NCBI GenBank assembly: GCA_002448395.1
Contig: DJXS01000002.1
Coordinates: 1 to 20,631, forward strand
Source: Lachnospiraceae bacterium UBA6998
GTDB lineage: Bacteria > Bacillota > Clostridia > Lachnospirales > Lachnospiraceae
Length of the DNA stretch: 20,631 nucleotides
Reading direction: 5' to 3'
In this document: piece by piece, positions 13,301 to 20,149 of the stretch
Layout: each line of letters opens with the position of its first letter
Position numbering within the stretch: the first letter of the stretch is position 1
Made by a program: the position numbers and the translations under genes
Notes under the pieces: model-generated
What the model saw: only the letters and a program-made list of their open reading frames with translations
The model's database searches: none
What the model was told of the DNA's origin: nothing

Positions 13301-15191
13301 AAATCCGAACTATAAGGCTGTAGACGGCGCGCTCTATACAAAGGACGGGAAGCAGCTGATCCAGTATCCGAACGGGAAGAGCGGCCTCTTTGAAGTGGAA
13401 GAGGGAACCGAAGTGATCCGCTACGGCGCCTGCGCGAGGGCGGACATCTCACAGGTGACTTTCCCGGAATCTCTCCTGCGCATTGACAACGAGGCGTTCT
13501 ATGAGTGCCGCGCGCTGGAGGAACTGCAGCTTCCGGATTCTCTCGAGTATATCGGAAATCTGCCTTTCGGCAGCAGCAGATACTGGCTGGACGAGGCGCC
13601 GGAGAAGCAGCCGCATATCGACCGGATCCGAATCGGCGCGAATGTCAGTTATATCGGGATCGACGCCTTTACGGCGCTGATGGCGGGAGCCTTTGAGGTC
13701 GATGAGGAGAATCCCGTGTACGCGTCTCACGGCGGGTTTATCACAAATATTACCGGAGACACGATCAACACGGTCCCCATGGGAATCGGAAATATGGTTG
13801 TGATCCCTGACGGGGTCACTACTTTGCAGAGTTCGCTCTTTACACTGCTGGATCCGGATGCGGAGTTTTTCATTCCGGACAGCGTGTTTCGATTCTCAAG
13901 AGATGTTTTCCCCTATGGGCGGGAGACCTCGAAGGAGACGACCAACCTGGAGAACTATTATCGCTGCACGATCCACTGCAGCGAGGAATCCGCTGCATGG
14001 CAGTATGCGGAGAGGTTCGGGATCCGCCATGACAGCAATACCGACCCGGACAGCATGAAATATGAGGAAGCGACGCTCAAAGACGGGCCCCGGACTTACT
14101 ACTGGAGAGTGTTCAGGGACAGGGCGGAACTCAGCGGATTCACGCAGGATCTGGCGGATAAATCGGACACTCTGGAAGTTCCGGGTGAATATGAAGGGCT
14201 CCCCGTGACGGCGCTCCGGTACGAGGGGGACGACGCGAAGTCAAAATACAGCGGGAGCATCAGCAGGATCATCCTGCCGGCTTCAGTGACTGAGGTGGAC
14301 AGGGAGTTTTTCGTGCCGTACTGGAATCTCGCTAATGTGGAAGCGGCTCCTGAGAATACCGAGTTTGCAGGCGTCGAAGGCGTCCTGTTTACAAAGGACA
14401 TGAAGACGCTGATCTTTTATCCTTATATGAAAAAAGACAGCGAATACAGGGTCCCGGACGGCGTGGAGGAACTCGGAGAGAAGGCTTTTTCAATGAACCG
14501 GAACCTGCAGAAGGTTGTTATGCCTTCCTCCCTGCGCGTGATCGGAAACTCCTGCTTCGTGCTGTGCAGCAAACTGAAAGAAGTGGAACTCAACGAGGGG
14601 CTCACAGAGATCCGTGATCTGGCGTTCTGCTATGTGTACGCGGAGAATATGACAATTCCTTCTTCCGTGGAATGGATCGGAAACAGCGCCATTACACTTC
14701 ATGACAGGTACGGAGAACTCATCATACCCGAGAACCTCAGGAAAACAGGATACACGGGCTTTGCCGCGGACTACGGAAAAACTTTTTACCAGGAAGTGAT
14801 AAAGATCCCGGCCAAGCTTCAGCTCATCTCGCCGCTGCTCGGAAGAGTGCTGTTCGAGCGCTACGAGGTCGACCCCTCCAATCCCTATTACAAGGAAGAA
14901 GACGGAATCCTGATGAGCAGGGACGGCAAGACCCTGGTCTCAGTGCCGACACTCAGGAAGGGAGAACTGCATATTCCGGAGGGAACGATGTATATCCGGT
15001 TCAGCGCACTGAACGAGTGCGACCTGATAACGGATATCTATCTGCCGGATTCGATCCTGGATCTGGGAAACATCGGGGTGAAAGACAACAAGACGGGCAA
15101 GTATAAGTACACGATCCACTGCCATGAGGGCTCGGAGCCGCAGAAGAAACTTGAAGCCAAAGAAGTGCCCTGGGTACCGATCGGGGACTGA
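10377..15191 (+). CDS. Giant surface lipoprotein: clostripain-family (C11) protease plus BspA-type leucine-rich repeats
   Basis: 1604 residues from a GTG start with GGGAGG six bases upstream. In order: signal peptide with lipobox ISAC (Cys18); low-complexity Glu/Gln/Ser-rich stalk (about 25-135) with a tandem repeat; C11 peptidase domain (about 195-575) with YTVMVYIVGSNLES, catalytic His304 in FWDHGAG and catalytic Cys351 in GFDACLMG; a beta-rich spacer (about 580-845); then two blocks of LRR_5/BspA repeats (about 850-1110 and 1275-1590) with the LPDSVTEIARSAFYG pattern. Clostripain-type enzymes cut after Arg or Lys and often self-activate. BspA-type repeats bind host or bacterial surfaces. 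The likely role is a tethered, target-binding protease outside the cell. Substrate unknown. Confidence 0.9.
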   Translation: MKRLTAILLVIALIISACAAPAGAGGSESGEPGSQTEEAFTSSEETGRQSEETGRQSEEIGQQSEGTSFQNEKETAQQTEEESSLLGEEGFVPAEEPKEEAAEEPAVEELHEVSEESDDSEPDIIESDTMQETEESKPRLVILEENGDDYRSAAGLKTSDIDKKTSQLHAVTNGSGGSNTSGKTGGKTAAKPVKDYTVMVYIVGSNLESRLGAATNDIAEMKQAGIDFGKTNLLVCTGGSRRWVSDISNKFNSVLDLSAERGSQIIAQTQESADMGMPQTLTEFINYCVAFYPAKHYGLIFWDHGAGPLWGYGSDELFGNDSLLLAELRRAMDATVFGPQRKLDWVGFDACLMGNLETAKLWKDYARYLVASEELEPGRGWDYTCLDILNRTNDAREIASRIVDAYGQYYEKNRTPFFNPDVTLAALDLGKMDDCLAAADMFFDSLNGSIENGGYTLINQARSRTKAFGLSAAGSREKAYDLLDLKDFAQKAEEEPAQQPTAAPAGTGEKLVEAVDSLVVRSTGNVEGAGGVSFYMPGDNKELFMMAQELYTEQDILSDSYKDFTDSYTGNWLEKSTTDWKLPAPQKKNGELTLQLTPEQAKNASEVFYSILFRNGYGGYQAATCNVKITPDKDNTVHIPQDPLLVTAGTDLEDSAKPWAFTQVSDKRTESVYKTVKAVLSSGHEIALYDVAGEEEVSVSIRHRKGNTDTSILDITSAGGSVRLSGKSSIDVSGYRSIFDVGGDTLSPLRDENGQMKPYSEWEYKGYIYSGMAMDNSFRFYLKPASEFNRKFICQVTVKDINSRLHGSEYVELNPGKKTQTEAVGTDKGKLYFDIKEDHAEVSDYEGTDEELVIPDIVTGKPVTVIAASAFSGAENVRKITLPDSVTEIARSAFYGTKTLRQVSLPAGLQTIGISAFRESGIEEIELPEGLKKIGRAAFMESALKRVELPASLEEIGEIPFALCAQLTEIAVIDGNPNYKAVDGALYTKDGKQLIQYPNGKSGLFEVEEGTEVIRYGACARADISQVTFPESLLRIDNEAFYECRALEELQLPDSLEYIGNLPFGSSRYWLDEAPEKQPHIDRIRIGANVSYIGIDAFTALMAGAFEVDEENPVYASHGGFITNITGDTINTVPMGIGNMVVIPDGVTTLQSSLFTLLDPDAEFFIPDSVFRFSRDVFPYGRETSKETTNLENYYRCTIHCSEESAAWQYAERFGIRHDSNTDPDSMKYEEATLKDGPRTYYWRVFRDRAELSGFTQDLADKSDTLEVPGEYEGLPVTALRYEGDDAKSKYSGSISRIILPASVTEVDREFFVPYWNLANVEAAPENTEFAGVEGVLFTKDMKTLIFYPYMKKDSEYRVPDGVEELGEKAFSMNRNLQKVVMPSSLRVIGNSCFVLCSKLKEVELNEGLTEIRDLAFCYVYAENMTIPSSVEWIGNSAITLHDRYGELIIPENLRKTGYTGFAADYGKTFYQEVIKIPAKLQLISPLLGRVLFERYEVDPSNPYYKEEDGILMSRDGKTLVSVPTLRKGELHIPEGTMYIRFSALNECDLITDIYLPDSILDLGNIGVKDNKTGKYKYTIHCHEGSEPQKKLEAKEVPWVPIGD
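10506..10589 (+). repeat. 21-base tandem repeat encoding the stalk of the protease-LRR protein
   Basis: A 21-base unit starting GAAGAAACCGGCCGGCAAAG is present at 10506 and 10527 as identical copies, at 10548 with three changes, and at 10569 as a strongly diverged copy. It encodes EETGRQS-like heptads. Being a multiple of three, copy-number change would keep the frame. Confidence 0.8.
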
Positions 15192-15209
15192 TCAGAGTGG
15201 GCAAATAGT

Positions 15210-15221
15210 TGACAATTGTCA
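15210..15221. promoter_or_regulatory. Perfect 12-base palindrome upstream of the suf promoter
   Basis: TGACAATTGTCA is a perfect palindrome ten bases upstream of the predicted -35. It is a plausible operator for control of the suf genes. No U-tract follows, so it is not a terminator for the preceding gene. Confidence 0.45.
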
Positions 15222-15231
15222 TAGTTGGGGT

Positions 15232-15260
15232 TTGCAAAACAGAGAATAGTTGAATATACT
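15232..15260 (+). promoter_or_regulatory. Candidate promoter of the suf operon
   Basis: TTGCAA (15232-15237), a 17-base spacer and TATACT (15255-15260). The -10 lies inside a perfect tandem duplication of TTGAATATAC (15250-15259 and 15260-15269). The predicted start near 15267 gives a leader of about 97 bases. Confidence 0.55.
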
Positions 15261-15271
15261 TGAATATACGG

Positions 15272-15323
15272 CGTCTGACAGATGCGGATAGCAGGCAATA
15301 TTTTGACGCGTATCCGTTAGACG
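15272..15323 (+). promoter_or_regulatory. Two-part stem structure in the suf leader
   Basis: CGTCT (15272-15276) pairs with AGACG (15319-15323), and inside it CGGATA (15285-15290) pairs with TATCCG (15311-15316). This leaves an eight-base and a two-base internal loop and a 20-base apical loop. It begins about five bases after the predicted transcription start. It could be a regulatory RNA fold; it matches no riboswitch I recognise. Confidence 0.4.
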
Positions 15324-15363
15324 TGAATAAGACCATTACTATCATGCAGCGAAGGAGAACATA

Positions 15364-16155
15364 ATGCTGGAACTGAAGAATATTTGTTTTGACGTCCAGG
15401 AGGGCACGAAGGAGATCGAGATCATCCGCGACGTCAGCTTTACGATTCCTGACAATAAGTTTGTTGTCATTACCGGCCCCAACGGCGGTGGAAAATCCAC
15501 CCTGGCAAGGCTGATCGCCGGTATTGAGAAGCCCACCGGAGGCAGCATCCTGCTCGACGGCGAGGACATAACCGAGAAGTCGATCACGGACCGCGCCCGC
15601 ATGGGTATTTCCTATGCGATGCAGCAGCCTGTCCGTTTCAAGGGAATCCAGGTCCTTGACCTGCTCCGGCTCGCGGTCGGCAAAAGAGTGTCTGTGGCAG
15701 ACGCGTGCCAGTATCTCTCCAGAGTCGGTCTGTGTGCCAAGGATTATATCAAGCGTGAAGTCAACGCCAGCCTTTCCGGCGGCGAACTCAAGAGGATCGA
15801 GATCGCGACCGTTCTGGCCCGCGGTACCAAGCTCTCTGTCTTTGACGAGCCCGAGGCAGGCATCGACCTCTGGAGCTTCCAGAACCTGATCCAGGTCTTC
15901 GAGCAGATGAGAGATTCCATCAAGGACAGCTCGATCCTGATCATTTCCCACCAGGAGAGGATCCTGGAAATCGCGGACGAGATCATCGTCGTCGCGGACG
16001 GAAAGATCGACCGCATGGGTCCCAGAGAAGAGATCCTGCCTTCCCTGATCGGCACGACGTCGGCAGTGGGCGCCTGCGTCCCCATGGGAGGAAAGCCGGT
16101 GGCTGTACCGCCCATTCCCGCTGAAGGAAATACGACGAAAGGAGGACAGGCCTGA
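15364..16155 (+). CDS. sufC: Fe-S cluster assembly ATPase SufC (minimal SUF system)
   Basis: A 263-residue cytoplasmic ABC ATPase with Walker A GPNGGGKST (38-46), Q-loop QQP (87-89), signature LSGGELKR (137-144), Walker B LSVFDEPEAGID (Asp161, Glu162) and switch histidine His196 (ISHQE). The DEPEAGID stretch and the partner gene point to SufC rather than a transport ATPase; no membrane subunit is adjacent. SufC hydrolyses ATP to drive conformational change in the SufB/D scaffold during iron-sulfur cluster assembly. AAGGAG precedes the ATG, and the stop overlaps the next start as TGATG (16153-16157). The C-terminal tail after about residue 235 is proline- and glycine-rich and looks unstructured. 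Confidence 0.9.
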   Translation: MLELKNICFDVQEGTKEIEIIRDVSFTIPDNKFVVITGPNGGGKSTLARLIAGIEKPTGGSILLDGEDITEKSITDRARMGISYAMQQPVRFKGIQVLDLLRLAVGKRVSVADACQYLSRVGLCAKDYIKREVNASLSGGELKRIEIATVLARGTKLSVFDEPEAGIDLWSFQNLIQVFEQMRDSIKDSSILIISHQERILEIADEIIVVADGKIDRMGPREEILPSLIGTTSAVGACVPMGGKPVAVPPIPAEGNTTKGGQA

Positions 16156-17087
16156 TGGAATTCAAGAAGATGGATGAGATCCAGAAGAGGATCCTCATGG
16201 AAGTGGCTGACCTCCACACAGTACCGGAGGGAGCCTTCAATATCAGAAGCGACGGCCAGTTAGCCGGACGCGCGAACTCTGCCAACATTGAGATCACTTC
16301 CAAGGAAAACGGCAAGGGCATCGACATCCGCATCAAGGACGGCACGAAGAACGAAAGCGTGCACATCCCCGTCATCCTGAGCAAGAGCGGCCTGCACGAC
16401 GTGGTCTACAATGATTTCTACGTCGGCGAGAACTGCGACGTCATCATCGTAGCCGGCTGCGGCATCAGCAACTGCGGCGGCATGGACTCCGAGCATGACG
16501 GCATCCACCGCTTCTTCGTAGGAAAGAACTCCAAGGTCCGCTATGTGGAGAAGCACTACGGAGAGGGCGACGGCACCGGCAAGAGGATCCTCAATCCGGT
16601 CACCGAAGTCTACATGCAGGAAGGCAGTAATGTCGAGATGGAGATGGTCCAGATCAAGGGCGTCGACTCCACTGACAGAAAGACCATTGCCAAAGTAGCG
16701 GAGAACGCGAGCCTTGTAGTCAAGGAGCGTCTGATGACCCACGGCGAGCAGTATGCTTACAGCGCCTATACGGTGGATCTCGACGGCAACGGCTCCAGCG
16801 CGGACATTGTTTCCCGCTCCGTCGCGCGCGACAAGTCCTACCAGAAGCTCGACCTGCGCGTCAACGGAAACGCTGCCTGCAGCGGCCACACCGAGTGCGA
16901 CTCCATCATCATGGACGAGGGCCGCATTCTCGCTGTCCCGCAGCTTGAGGCCAACTGCACGGATTCCGCACTGATCCATGAGGCGGCCATCGGCAAGATC
17001 GCCGGCGACCAGCTGATCAAACTCATGACCCTCGGCCTCACCGAGAAGGAAGCGGAGGAGCAGATCGTCAACGGATTCCTCAAATAA
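16155..17087 (+). CDS. SufB/SufD family Fe-S scaffold protein, short form
   Basis: A 310-residue protein of the SufBD family, much shorter than classical SufB (about 470) or SufD (about 420). It keeps the beta-helix core and the C-terminal SufC-binding part (ALIHEAAIGKIAGDQLIKLMTLGLTEKEAEEQI). Cysteines at 94, 102, 107, 242, 248 and 268 and the His275-Glu276 pair are candidates for cluster ligation or transfer. Together with SufC it forms a two-gene operon with no SufS, SufU, SufE or SufA. This matches the minimal SufBC-like systems of anaerobic bacteria and archaea, where a single SufB/D protein probably forms a homodimer. The operon ends at the terminator 17100-17126. Confidence 0.88.
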   Translation: MEFKKMDEIQKRILMEVADLHTVPEGAFNIRSDGQLAGRANSANIEITSKENGKGIDIRIKDGTKNESVHIPVILSKSGLHDVVYNDFYVGENCDVIIVAGCGISNCGGMDSEHDGIHRFFVGKNSKVRYVEKHYGEGDGTGKRILNPVTEVYMQEGSNVEMEMVQIKGVDSTDRKTIAKVAENASLVVKERLMTHGEQYAYSAYTVDLDGNGSSADIVSRSVARDKSYQKLDLRVNGNAACSGHTECDSIIMDEGRILAVPQLEANCTDSALIHEAAIGKIAGDQLIKLMTLGLTEKEAEEQIVNGFLK

Positions 17088-17099
17088 TGAACTATACAA

Positions 17100-17126
17100 G
17101 GGCTGCCGCTATGCGGCGGCTCTTTT
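17100..17126 (+). terminator. Rho-independent terminator of the suf operon
   Basis: GGGCTGCCGC (17100-17109) pairs with GCGGCGGCTC (17113-17122) with two G-U pairs around a three-base loop, followed by TTTT. Confidence 0.8.
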
Positions 17127-17220
17127 CTGCTGCAAAACATTGCCCGGCGGACAGCATATATAGAAAATTGTGTACTGCATATGGAAAAAGGAGAAGTATT
17201 TTCTAATAAGACCAAAGGAA

Positions 17221-17255
17221 TTTCAATGTTTTGAAACGATAAAAACACCTATAAT
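17221..17255 (+). promoter_or_regulatory. mglB promoter with an overlapping inverted-repeat operator
   Basis: A perfect TATAAT lies at 17250-17255. The expected -35 position (about 17227-17233) has no good consensus and falls inside TTTCAA-N4-TTGAAA (17221-17236), a perfect inverted repeat. A repressor or activator bound there would control the sugar transporter operon. Confidence 0.55.
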
Positions 17256-17269
17256 GCTAAATGTAACAG

Positions 17270-17286
17270 GCGCGGCAGGCCCGCGC
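17270..17286 (+). other. GC-rich hairpin near the 5' end of the mgl mRNA
   Basis: GCGCGG (17270-17275) and CCGCGC (17281-17286) pair around a five-base loop, about eight bases after the predicted transcription start. A hairpin here would protect the message from 5' decay. Confidence 0.45.
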
Positions 17287-17320
17287 GAAAACCTTTAAGC
17301 AATATTCTAGGAGGATGAAT

Positions 17321-18436
17321 ATGTTTAAGAAAGTTATTGCTATCATGACAGCATCCGTTCTGGCAGCTTCCATTCTGGTAGGCTGTGGCGGAAGCACAGG
17401 CGCAAGCTCTTCTGCACCCGCAGCAGAGGAGAAGACTGAAGAAGCAGCTCCCGCTGAGGCAGCAGAGCCCGCAGCAGCAGAAGCAGCAGCAGCTACAGAC
17501 GGCGACCTTGCAACCAAGAAAGTCGGCGTTTGCATTTATCAGTTCTCTGATAACTTCATGACCCTGTTCAGAACAGAGCTCGAGAAGTACCTCATTGAGA
17601 AGGGCTTCGCGAAAGAGAACATCACCATCGTTGATGGCGCCAATGACCAGGCTACACAGTCCGGTCAGATCGACAGCTTCATCGCTGACGGCGTTGATGT
17701 CCTGATCATCAACCTGGTTAACTCCTCTTCCGCAGCAACTGTTACCGATAAGGTCGTTGCAGCAAACATTCCGCTGGTTTACATCAACCGTGAGCCCGCT
17801 GCAGATGAGCAGCAGAGATGGGCAGACAACAACTGGAACGTCTGCTACGTTGGATGCGACGCTCGTCAGTCCGGCACATACCAGGGCGAGATCATCGCTG
17901 ACCTCGGCCTTGACGCTGTTGACTTCAACAAGAACGGCAAGATCGACTACATCATGATCAAGGGCGATCCCGAGAACGTTGACGCTCAGTATCGTACAGA
18001 GTTCTCCATCAAGGCTCTGACAGACGCAGGCTTCGAAGTTAACAAGCTTGATGAGCAGGTTGGTATGTGGGATCAGGTTAAGGGCGCTGAGCTCGTAGCT
18101 AACTCCCTGTCCCAGTACGGCAACGACATCGAAGTTGTATTCTGCAACAACGACGCTATGGCACTTGGCGCTCTGCAGTCCATCCAGTCCGCAGGCCGCA
18201 AGGTTGGCACAGACATCTATCTGGTAGGCGTTGACGCTCTGACTGAGGTTGTTGAGTATGTAATCTCCGGCGACATCACCGGCACAGTCTTCAACGATCA
18301 CTTCGCACAGTCCCACAACGCAGCTGATGCAGCGATCAACTACATCACAGGCGCTGGCAACGAGCACAACATCCAGTGCGACTACAAGAAGGTCACAAAG
18401 GATAACGCTCAGGAGATCCTTGATTCTCTGAAGTAA
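17321..18436 (+). CDS. mglB: Galactose/glucose ABC transporter substrate-binding lipoprotein
   Basis: A 371-residue lipoprotein. The signal peptide ends at lipobox LVGC (Cys22), followed by an Ala/Glu/Pro-rich linker (about 29-60) and a periplasmic-binding-protein type 1 fold (Peripla_BP_4). MglB-specific features are the EF-hand-like calcium loop DFNKNGKID (about 201-209), followed by IMIKGDPENVDAQYRT, and FCNNDAMALGAL. It should bind galactose, glucose or methyl-galactosides outside the membrane and deliver them to MglAC. An ATG at 17315 directly abuts the ribosome binding site AGGAGG (17309-17314), whereas ATG 17321 has six-base spacing, so 17321 is chosen. Many alanine codons are GCA and the coding sequence is highly uniform, as expected for a strongly expressed gene. 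Confidence 0.9.
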   Translation: MFKKVIAIMTASVLAASILVGCGGSTGASSSAPAAEEKTEEAAPAEAAEPAAAEAAAATDGDLATKKVGVCIYQFSDNFMTLFRTELEKYLIEKGFAKENITIVDGANDQATQSGQIDSFIADGVDVLIINLVNSSSAATVTDKVVAANIPLVYINREPAADEQQRWADNNWNVCYVGCDARQSGTYQGEIIADLGLDAVDFNKNGKIDYIMIKGDPENVDAQYRTEFSIKALTDAGFEVNKLDEQVGMWDQVKGAELVANSLSQYGNDIEVVFCNNDAMALGALQSIQSAGRKVGTDIYLVGVDALTEVVEYVISGDITGTVFNDHFAQSHNAADAAINYITGAGNEHNIQCDYKKVTKDNAQEILDSLK

Positions 18437-18447
18437 TTAAAGCAATT

Positions 18448-18462
18448 TGAACAGTTTGTTCA
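18448..18462. repeat. Short perfect inverted repeat after mglB
   Basis: TGAACA-GTT-TGTTCA is a perfect inverted repeat 11 bases past the mglB stop. It may be a small RNA stem preceding the larger one, or a protein site. Confidence 0.4.
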
Positions 18463-18473
18463 CAGTCTGAATT

Positions 18474-18502
18474 GACAGGTGCGGCGTGCCGCCGCACCTG
18501 TC
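18474..18502 (+). terminator. Very stable intercistronic stem-loop between mglB and mglA (attenuator or 3' stabiliser)
   Basis: GACAGGTGCGGC and GCCGCACCTGTC form a perfect 12-base stem with a five-base loop. The following TCTCTTTA is a poor U-tract, so it probably terminates only partly or protects the mglB message from 3' decay. Either effect gives more binding protein than ATPase, as known for such operons. Confidence 0.75.
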
Positions 18503-18573
18503 TCTCTTTAGCGAAAACAAGCATCCTGTACATTCCGATGTGAATTGACGGGAATACAAAAAAGGAGATTAGC

Positions 18574-20082
18574 ATGGCAGAATATTATCTTGAATTGAAA
18601 GGTGTATCCAAGTCTTTCCCCGGCGTTAAGGCTCTGGATAATGTTTCCCTTTCGGTCCGCCCGGGTACTGTCCATGCACTGATGGGGGAAAACGGCGCAG
18701 GTAAATCTACGTTAATGAAGTGCTTGTTCGGTATTTATAAAATGGATGCCGGAGAAGTCTATATAAACGGCGAGAAGGTCAACATCAACAATCCCGATGA
18801 AGCCATGAAGATGGGTATTGCCATGGTGCATCAGGAACTTCAGCCCGTACTCCCCAGAAGTGTTGCTGAGAATATGTATCTCGGCAGATTCCCTACCCAC
18901 AATTACGGTCCTCTTAAGGTCATCGACCACAAGAAGATGTATGAAGACACTGCTTACTGGCTCAAAGAAGTAGGTATGGATTTTGATCCCAAGGCACCGC
19001 TTTCCGATCTTTCTATCGGCCAGATGCAGTCCATCGAAATTGCGAAGGCAGTTTCCCACGAGGCGAAGGTTATCATCTTCGACGAGCCTACGTCCTCCCT
19101 CTCTGACAAAGAAGTTGAAGTACTGTTCCGTATTATGAATGACCTTCGTGATAAGGGCGTTGCTATGATCTATATTTCGCACAAGATGGATGAGATCAAG
19201 CGGATCTCCGATGATATCACCATCATGCGTGACGGTACTTATGTAGGCACATGGCCTGCAGCAGAAATGACGACCGACCAGATCATTGCCAAGATGGTCG
19301 GCCGCGAACTGACTAACGTCTATCCTCCGCATCCCTGCACGCCGGGCGATGTGATCCTGGAGACCAAGAATGTCTGTTCCATCCATGAGAAATCCTTCCA
19401 GGACTGCTCTTTCAAGATCCGCAAGGGCGAGATCGTCGGATTCGGCGGCCTTGTCGGCGCGCAGAGAACAGAACTGATGGAAGCGATCTTCGGTATGCGC
19501 GGAATCCAGTCCGGCGAGATCTATGTCCACGGCAAAAAGGTGGATACCAAGACACCCCGCAAGGCAATGAACGCCGGCATCGGACTGATCACAGAAGACA
19601 GACGTGGTAATGGTATTCTGGGCTGCCTGTCCATCAAGGACAACACAGGCATTTCTATTTATGACAAACACCTGAAAGCAGGTTTTGTTCTGGATCATCC
19701 TACGATCGACAAGATCGTGGACGAGAGCATTAAGAAGCTGTCCATCAAGACGCCTAATGCGCAGGAACACATCGCAAACCTTTCCGGTGGTAACCAGCAG
19801 AAGGTCATCATCGCAAGATGGCTGGCCAATGACCCGGACGTCCTGATCATGGACGAACCTACCCGAGGCATCGACGTCGGCGCCAAGCACGAGATCTATG
19901 AGATCATGGTAGAACTGCATAAGCAGGGCAAAGCGATCATCATGATCTCCTCAGAAATGGCAGAACTGCTCGGTATGTCCGACAGGATCTATGTCATGTG
20001 CAACGGCCACATCCGCGGCGAGATCACCGATCCTGCAGAAATGACTCAGGAGAAGGTCATGAGTTACGCGACCATGTTCTGA
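18574..20082 (+). CDS. mglA: Galactose/methyl-galactoside ABC importer ATP-binding protein
   Basis: A 502-residue fused double ATPase. The first domain has Walker A GENGAGKST (38-46), signature-like LSIGQMQ (146-152) and Walker B VIIFDEPTSS (about 166-175). The second domain has a degenerate Walker A (GFGGLVGAQRTE), signature LSGGNQQK (about 402-409) and Walker B LIMDEPTRGIDVGAK. The weak second Walker A is normal for the RbsA/MglA class. Position after mglB and before mglC supports the assignment to galactose/glucose uptake. AAAGGAG precedes the ATG. It resembles the truncated ATPase at the left window edge. Confidence 0.93.
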   Translation: MAEYYLELKGVSKSFPGVKALDNVSLSVRPGTVHALMGENGAGKSTLMKCLFGIYKMDAGEVYINGEKVNINNPDEAMKMGIAMVHQELQPVLPRSVAENMYLGRFPTHNYGPLKVIDHKKMYEDTAYWLKEVGMDFDPKAPLSDLSIGQMQSIEIAKAVSHEAKVIIFDEPTSSLSDKEVEVLFRIMNDLRDKGVAMIYISHKMDEIKRISDDITIMRDGTYVGTWPAAEMTTDQIIAKMVGRELTNVYPPHPCTPGDVILETKNVCSIHEKSFQDCSFKIRKGEIVGFGGLVGAQRTELMEAIFGMRGIQSGEIYVHGKKVDTKTPRKAMNAGIGLITEDRRGNGILGCLSIKDNTGISIYDKHLKAGFVLDHPTIDKIVDESIKKLSIKTPNAQEHIANLSGGNQQKVIIARWLANDPDVLIMDEPTRGIDVGAKHEIYEIMVELHKQGKAIIMISSEMAELLGMSDRIYVMCNGHIRGEITDPAEMTQEKVMSYATMF

Positions 20083-20149
20083 TCGGCACTATAGTCTGTT
20101 ACTATGGTCAAAGCATTGACACAGATGCTCTTTGAAACGGAGGATTCTA

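Noticed and set aside
17231..17245. Possible CcpA cre site before mglB
   Set aside because: TG and CG are separated by three bases instead of the four required by TGNNANCGNNNNCA, so the match fails.
17249..18367. Long minus-strand open frame opposite mglB (372 codons)
   Set aside because: It mirrors mglB codon by codon. The Cys/Val-rich product comes from reading alanine-rich codons on the other strand, and it has no ribosome binding site.
18712..19920. Long minus-strand open frame opposite mglA (402 codons)
   Set aside because: It is antisense to a clear ABC ATPase, with no domain and no start signals.
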